This document shows positions 58,740-64,000 of a stretch of 64,000 nucleotides of DNA, one piece after another (the first letter of the stretch is position 1; every line of letters starts with the position of its first letter). The stretch spans positions 16,330,769 to 16,394,768 of the forward strand of contig CM059624.1 in the NCBI GenBank assembly GCA_030435675.1. Direction: 5' to 3'. A model generated the notes under the pieces. It was not told the DNA's origin and searched no databases. It saw only the letters and a list, made by a program, of their open reading frames with translations. This DNA comes from Steinernema hermaphroditum (Eukaryota > Nematoda > Chromadorea > Rhabditida > Steinernematidae). The position numbers and the translations under genes were made by a program.

Positions 58740-59190
58740 GCGAGCGCATTGGGATCAGGGCTGTGCGAGAGTCGAGAGTCAGGACTCGAGAGTCGAGAGA
58801 TGAGTGCCGAATTTGGAAAAATCATCCATACTGTGCGATTTTCGTTATAAATCTTCTGGACCACACGCGTGCAGCTCGAATGAGTTGCCTTTACTCATTT
58901 TGCATGGAGTTCGAATCCAACTCGAAGTCCACCCTCCCCGAACTCGAAGCCAAAAGGGGCAGGATTCGGGTCTCGGAACGATTAACATTGGGAGCGATGA
59001 CGAGTAAACAACAAGCAACAAGGAAAACCATCCACACAGTGTTCTCAAGGCAACATTTCAGAATTTTCGTGGTGGGACCAAGGCTACCCTCGTCTCGCCA
59101 CTCTCGGCCATTTGTCGATAGTCGAAAGTCGAGAGCCGAGAGGCCAAAAACCCCTCGAGAGTCCGAGAGTCGAGAGTGTACACAGCCCTG
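58740..59190. repeat. Imperfect GAGAGTCGA simple repeats
   Basis: Two clusters (about 58770-58800 and 59108-59180) of GAGAGTCG/GAGTCGAGA words. Open frames across them are caused by the repeat and are not supported as genes. Confidence 0.45.
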
Positions 59191-59595
59191 TTTGGGATAC
59201 TCGTATCGGGTGTATCTTGCCCAAAGGATCTCAAGCATATTATGAAATTATTTTTGTTGTGATGAAATCGTCGAGCACGAATAGAAACATGGCCGCAACG
59301 GAATGTGGCATCATGTTGCCGAATCAAACGAATTTCTCCGGATGGGATTCAGGCCAAAAGACTAAGAGATTGAACATAAGCATGTTCTGTTTGGTGTAGT
59401 TCGTAGAAAGAGGTTCCATCGTCATAGGCCTAAACATAGACATTTCTTATACCATATTCTAAGCACATATTTACAGAGTTTTCGATCCCGGCGGCGCTAT
59501 TTCTGGCAACCGCACGTGCTGTTCTTCCGGATCGGAAGTGCGAATTTTATATAATCTGAAAAATGCATTGATGTAAATGTCAGAAAACGTCTGCT

Positions 59596-62500
59596 TTACA
59601 CTGTGAAGTTTGGTTTTCTGGGTGAAGGGTGCTTTGGAACAAGACTGAAACGAGCAGAAAAGTAAAGACAACATGGAGGATACAAACCCAAGGCAGACAT
59701 TGTGCCACACGCATATATTATCAGCGAAAGAGAAGCCTTTGGGACAGCGCATCTTGAAAGGAAGTCCCCTGAGGCATCGGATGTAGTGGTCAACACATTC
59801 TCCTTCTTCCAAGAAGCCGTTGGCATTGGTACTGTTCTTGCAGAAGGCGATCGCTTTCTTATCCATTGAATGGCCGTTGAGCCGGAGCTGAGTTAGTCGA
59901 GGGATGTGGAAGTCACATGTGTTGAGTGTGCTATTGAAAAAGTGATCTTTAGGGCAGACCATCGCCACAGAAAGATTCCCTCGGCACTGGAAGTAGACCG
60001 GGGAGCGCGACGAGAACCCATAGAAACCATCGGCTCTCCCTTGACAGTCGAGAGTCTCCTTCGGATTCTCGACATGTGCTGCCGCCGCCGGACTGAAAGT
60101 TTTCTGTGCATTTACTAGAGAACGCACAGTCCTACTATGGGAAACACACAGGGACGTGCGTGTAGAAGTCGCACGTCTGTCTCGGCTCGTCGAAGAATAG
60201 ACCTTCGGGGCAGAAGAATATCACAGGATCGACGCCTTCTTGTGGACAGATCCAAAAGCGCTTCGAACACGTTCCATTTGTGGTGGGGAGCGGTGTTGAG
60301 GCGTTGCAGGTAAGCGCTGAGCAAAATTCGGTAAAATAAGTAGCTGGTAAATATAGTTGTAACTGAACACGGAAATTTATGGAGACATAACCAGTGTTCA
60401 TTTGACACAGTTTCGTGAAATATCTTGATTTCACCTCACTAAAATCGTGCAAATTATGGTGCTTGGACATTTGCGCTACTTCTTTGGGCCTTTCACAAAT
60501 CCCTTTAAATTTTTGAAGCCATGTGGAAAAGCATGGTTAGTCTGATATTACTGTGTGTCAAGGTCGGGCCATACTTGTGTGACACAATGTGTGTCTCAAA
60601 TTTGTGCTTCCGATTCTTGGGTTCGAATTTCTGTAGCTTGGTGAAATTGAAACAGCGCGCAGGAATCGTGCATCACTTAGGAACAGTAAACTATAAAGAT
60701 CACTGAACTCGTGAACTGTGTTCGATCTGTGCCTCTGAGTCATAACTCACGCCTTAAATCTATGTAACACAGAAAGAGTCGCTCAGGACCGCTCAACCTT
60801 GAATCACACTCCAAATGTTTTTGCCGGTTTTTGCCGGACCACTAATGCTTCCTTAATCTTCAAAATCTTAATCTTAAATTTCGTGTTACTTCGCAATTGT
60901 TATAGTATCAACATAAGACATCTCTACTTGTTGAATTGCCTGTGTCTCGCCGCGAATGCCTGCTGTCTGTAGACGCTCGTATCTCGTGTGCTGTCGCCTA
61001 TCAGCTGTAGGCTAGTGTTGTCACTCCGTCATATTGTTATGTGTTACGTTTACGTGTTTACGTGTTTTTATATTAAGGTTTAATTACCCTTTAAAGGGAC
61101 AGTGTCATCGTGAAAAATTTTGTCAAATCTTTCTGAGAGTTCCACAACCCTACCCAGTTTTTGACGGCGAACACGACGGTGAAATCCGTTTCGCTGCAGG
61201 CCTGCAGGTTTTCGAGCTACAATCCTTTTACCGGAACCTGGCATTTACCAGATTTCGCTTGGTCTTGACACGAACTCCTTGAGAATTTCGATGTGCCTAC
61301 TGTAGCCATTTCCTGCAATGTAGGCTTTTTGAATACTTGGATGTCGAGTGCGCAGTAGGTGCAGTGGTAGTGTGTTGTCCTTGGAGACTGTATACCAGGG
61401 TTCGGTTCCCGGTGCAGCCACAAATTTTTCTTCAACATTTTACGGCCGTTTTGAATTTCAACAAGAGTCACCTATGCCAATTGGTGCAAGAAGCAAGCAG
61501 TGCAAAGGTTAAAGTAGAACCCATGTAATATTTGGCTATTATTGGACAAAATTGCGGTGTTGATGTTGAGGAAGCTGAAAACGGCCGTAAAATGTTGAAG
61601 AAAAATTTGTGGCTGCACCGGAAACCGAACCCTGGCATACAGTCTCCAAGGACAAATCACTACCACTGCACCTACTGCACACTCGACATCGAAGTATTCA
61701 AAACGCCTATATTGCAGGAAATGGCTACAGTAGGCACATAGCAATTCTCAAGGAGTTCGTGTCAAGACCAAGCGAAATCTGCTAAATGCCAGCTACCGGT
61801 AAAAGGATTGTAGCTCGAAAGCCTGCAGGCCTGCAGCGAAACGGATTTCATCATCGTGTTCGCCGTCAAAAACTGGGTCGGGGTTGTGGAACTCTCAGAA
61901 TGTTTTGAGAAAATTTTTTCACGATGACCCTGTCCCTTTAATTGGGTAAGTTCCCCGGTTTAGCACCCGGGTCGAGTCGCAAAACATAACAGTAATTAAC
62001 TTTTCGAAATTATTCTAACCGCCAAAACATAACAGGAAAACGGTCAACTAATTACTGCATCTCCGTGGGCACGCATAAAGCCAATAGGTATGAGCCTAAG
62101 ACCACACCTAGGTCTAGGGCATAAGCAAAGAGGAGGGCTCGCTATAGGGCTCGTTTCGCTTGCTGCAACCGCAGTGATATGTGCTTAGAGATCTGAACAC
62201 TACATGTTTGCATGCTCTCCGTTTAAAATTTAAAGGAATTTTAAAAGGCTTTTCGTAGTGAGACCAGAAAAGTGGCGCAAATGCAGAATCTGCAGAAAAG
62301 TCCTAATAACCCAATTATGGGCATTAAGCACCAATTATAAATTGGTCCGCATATCGTCCAAATCATAAAAAAAAAAACGGAAAAATGGTAAGGCAGAATC
62401 ATGAAATTACGAAGATAGGCAGCTCCCTTAGCTCGTTTACCTTAATAAACCCGGCTGCGCGCGAATTCGCGCCCTCCAGGTACTAACAGCCAATTAGCCT

Positions 62501-63795
62501 GTAGCCCTGCGGGCGGCAAGATTGGCGCTCATGGATAGGGCTGAAGTTGGGGCCAAAAAACTGTAGCCCTGCGGGCGGCAAGACACCATAGCCCTGCGGG
62601 CGGCAAGATTGGCGCTCATGGATAGGGCTGAAGTTGGGGCCAAAAAACTGTAGCCCTGCGGGCGGCAAGATTGGCGCTCATGTAAATGGCTAAAGTGGGC
62701 GAAAAAACTGTAAAGTTTCAGGAAACTCGAACCGAAAACACTGCTGGTTACAAAATAGGCAAAAAATCACTCAAAAACAGCAAAAAAAAACTCAAAGCCT
62801 AGCATCGCCAGAGAGATAGTGGAAGGAGAGCACTACCATCTCAACTGTCTGTGTGGCTCATTGCGAACGTTCTCTGTTTGTAAGCGGGCGGTGTCGGGTT
62901 CGGTTCCCCTCGGGGTCCTTATTTTGTGTGGGTGTTTCCGCCGTGCGCACGGAAAAACAGACACACACACACACACACACACACACCAACGGACCCGTCG
63001 GTTCTCCGTTTATATATAGGGGATGTTTGTTATCAAACGAAATCTCAATATTTCTCTCAGGGCGAAAATAGCCAAACGAAAAAGCAGTTGTACAAGGAAG
63101 CTAAAGTTAGGAAACCAGTATAGTGTTACAAATGGAGAAAGAAGTGAGAAAAACTTACATCTATCGTCGACAGTGGCTTCAAAGATGATCTCGCGGGTCA
63201 AGTTGTGAAGTGGAGGTTTATCGTATTTTGTCGCATTTCTGAAATTTCAAAATCCAAAAAATGTTTATTTCTGCCTTAATCTCATAAATCTTATTTACAT
63301 ACGTTGGTTCCAAATTATATGTGTCATATGTGCTGTCGTCTATACATTTGTGTTCGGGTGAATAATACGTCCGTTCGTTTCCACAGTCCTCGACCGTCAT
63401 TGTGCCGTTTGTGCATCGGGGATATATCTGCCCATAGGGAAGCAAACCGTAAACACCGTTTGGACGATTTTCGCAGGTGAAATACCTCTTAAAACTGAAA
63501 CAGGACTGATTGCTGTGACATGGTGATTGAACCTACTAGACTCTGTTCGCATACCAACGGCTTCTGTCTTTACCCCTTCTGCAATCGGCGACCTCCTCAG
63601 GATAAACGCATTGAGGAGAGTTGACGTTTAGAAGTGGAGGAAAGACTAGTCCCTCTGGACATTTGAAGGTTGATCTGAGATAACCTGAGCCGTATCTTTG
63701 ACATATCAAGAATCCGTGTTTACAAGCGGCGCCAATTGCATAGCCGCTTAGTCCATAATTCTCGGCACAGCCAGGTCTAAACCATTTTCTTTCGT
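59596..63795 (-). CDS. Multi-domain peritrophin-A (chitin-binding, CBM14) protein, 3' part
   Basis: Secreted chitin-binding protein of the CBD/eggshell or cuticle type. Exons in transcript order: 63555-63795 (more upstream, outside the window), 63303-63494, 63159-63238, 60136-60316, 59688-60092, 59596-59644; all phases agree. About five cysteine-framed CBM14-like modules are seen, for example CSKRFWICPQEG to FFCPEGLFFDEPRQTC, and YFQCRGNLSVAMVCPKDHFF to NTCDF. The usual CPxGxxFdxxxxxC pattern recurs. It ends LVPKHPSPRKPNFTV. C. elegans CBD-1 has a similar multi-module make-up, but orthology cannot be judged from this piece. Intron 3 (60317-63158) is 2.8 kb and packed with repeats. Confidence 0.8.
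61091..61941. mobile_element. Giant foldback element (about 850 bp) with tRNA-like blocks in both arms
   Basis: Arms 61091-61461 and 61571-61941 (about 370 bases each) are reverse complements with scattered differences. Outer ends are TTAAAGGGACAG and CTGTCCCTTTAA. Each arm includes GCAGTAGGTGCAGTGGTAG and a B-box-like GGGTTCGG (about 61353-61425 plus, 61610-61690 minus). No ORF of note. It sits inside the peritrophin gene intron. Confidence 0.8.
61353..61425 (+). pseudogene. tRNA-like block in the left foldback arm
   Basis: A-box-like TAGGTGCAGTGGTAG and B-box GGGTTCGGTTCCCGG, whose T stem pairs well, followed by TGCAGCCA. An acceptor stem is not clear. The inverted copy is at about 61610-61690. 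Probably tRNA-derived, as in SINEs. Confidence 0.45.
62499..62720 (+). repeat. Tandem array of a 62-bp unit with GCGGGCGGCAAG core
   Basis: Three to four copies of CTGTAGCCCTGCGGGCGGCA plus AGATTGGCGCTCATG and GGGCTGAAGTTGGGGCC. The second copy is cut short after the GCGGGCGGCAAG core, and the last has diverged. It lies in intron 3 of the peritrophin gene. Confidence 0.8.
62958..62988 (+). repeat. (CA)n microsatellite
   Basis: About 13 uninterrupted CA units, directly after a segment (62845-62920) that also occurs at 23105-23165. Confidence 0.85.
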
Positions 63796-64000
63796 CTGAA
63801 ACATAAAATCAGCAAGCTTAGAAATTAATTTAACAGTAATAATTTTTTGGCATCAATACAGAGACTGCTGAGTAGCAATTGAAGATCACAAATGTCGAAT
63901 GTCTGGGTAGTAGGTCATGGACCGTGATGATTAAATTCTCAAATAAAAGTCCAATATGCAGAGAGAACGCAATAAATTAAGTACGCATATTTCTAAACAG
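63796..64000. other. Intron at the right window edge
   Basis: AT-rich; begins with the TATGTTTCAG acceptor (minus strand) of the first visible peritrophin exon. No exon was found before the window ends. Confidence 0.5.

Noticed and set aside
58733..59245. 170-codon plus-strand ORF
   Set aside because: It is produced by GAGAGTCGA simple repeats, which stay open in several frames on both strands.

Overview
The window is nuclear DNA of a nematode, most likely a rhabditid (clade V) species. Genes are split by many short introns (often 43-50 bases) with TTTCAG-type acceptors. Several first exons sit just behind an acceptor-like site suited to spliced-leader trans-splicing. The recognisable proteins match nematode families closely (MOG-5, ALX-1, UNC-60A, DLST, PYGL). 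Splice joins were worked out by hand and checked for reading phase; they are predictions.

Layout, left part (0.7-21.6 kb): a complete DLST gene (737-2753, +), a DEDDh 3'-5' exonuclease (3289-4759, +), a membrane-anchored rhodanese/mercaptopyruvate sulfurtransferase-like protein (5466-8217, +), actin-related protein 6 (8401-9944, -), a second complete DLST gene in inverted orientation (10293-11904, -), ALIX/alx-1 (13532-16948, -) and the splicing helicase DHX8/mog-5 (17616-21552, -). This is a housekeeping neighbourhood: TCA cycle, sulfur metabolism, chromatin, ESCRT, splicing.

Middle part (24.5-40.1 kb): an SLC46-like MFS transporter (+), a type II membrane glycoside hydrolase family 1 protein with both catalytic glutamates (+), glycogen phosphorylase pygl-1 (+), ADF/cofilin UNC-60A (+) and an Old Yellow Enzyme-like NADH:flavin oxidoreductase (-).

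Right part (40.5-64 kb) is repeat-rich and gene-poor. It holds a 1.2 kb GC-rich-ended element with a perfect 9-bp target duplication and a ubiquitin-protease-like ORF; two degenerate GH18 chitinase-like loci; a secreted protein whose C-terminus reads into a mariner end; a 669-bp nested foldback element with an 8-bp target duplication and hexamers resembling the nematode telomere repeat; two abutting mariner relics; an unrecognised secreted EGF-like plus helical protein; and the 3' half of a multi-domain peritrophin-A (chitin-binding) gene whose 2.8 kb intron contains an 850-bp giant palindrome and a 62-bp tandem repeat. The 5' end of that last gene lies beyond the window.

The most notable observations are the inverted DLST pair, whose exons 3-6 and introns are nearly identical while exons 1-2 are not (a gene-conversion-like pattern), and the set of foldback and terminal-inverted-repeat elements with readable target duplications.
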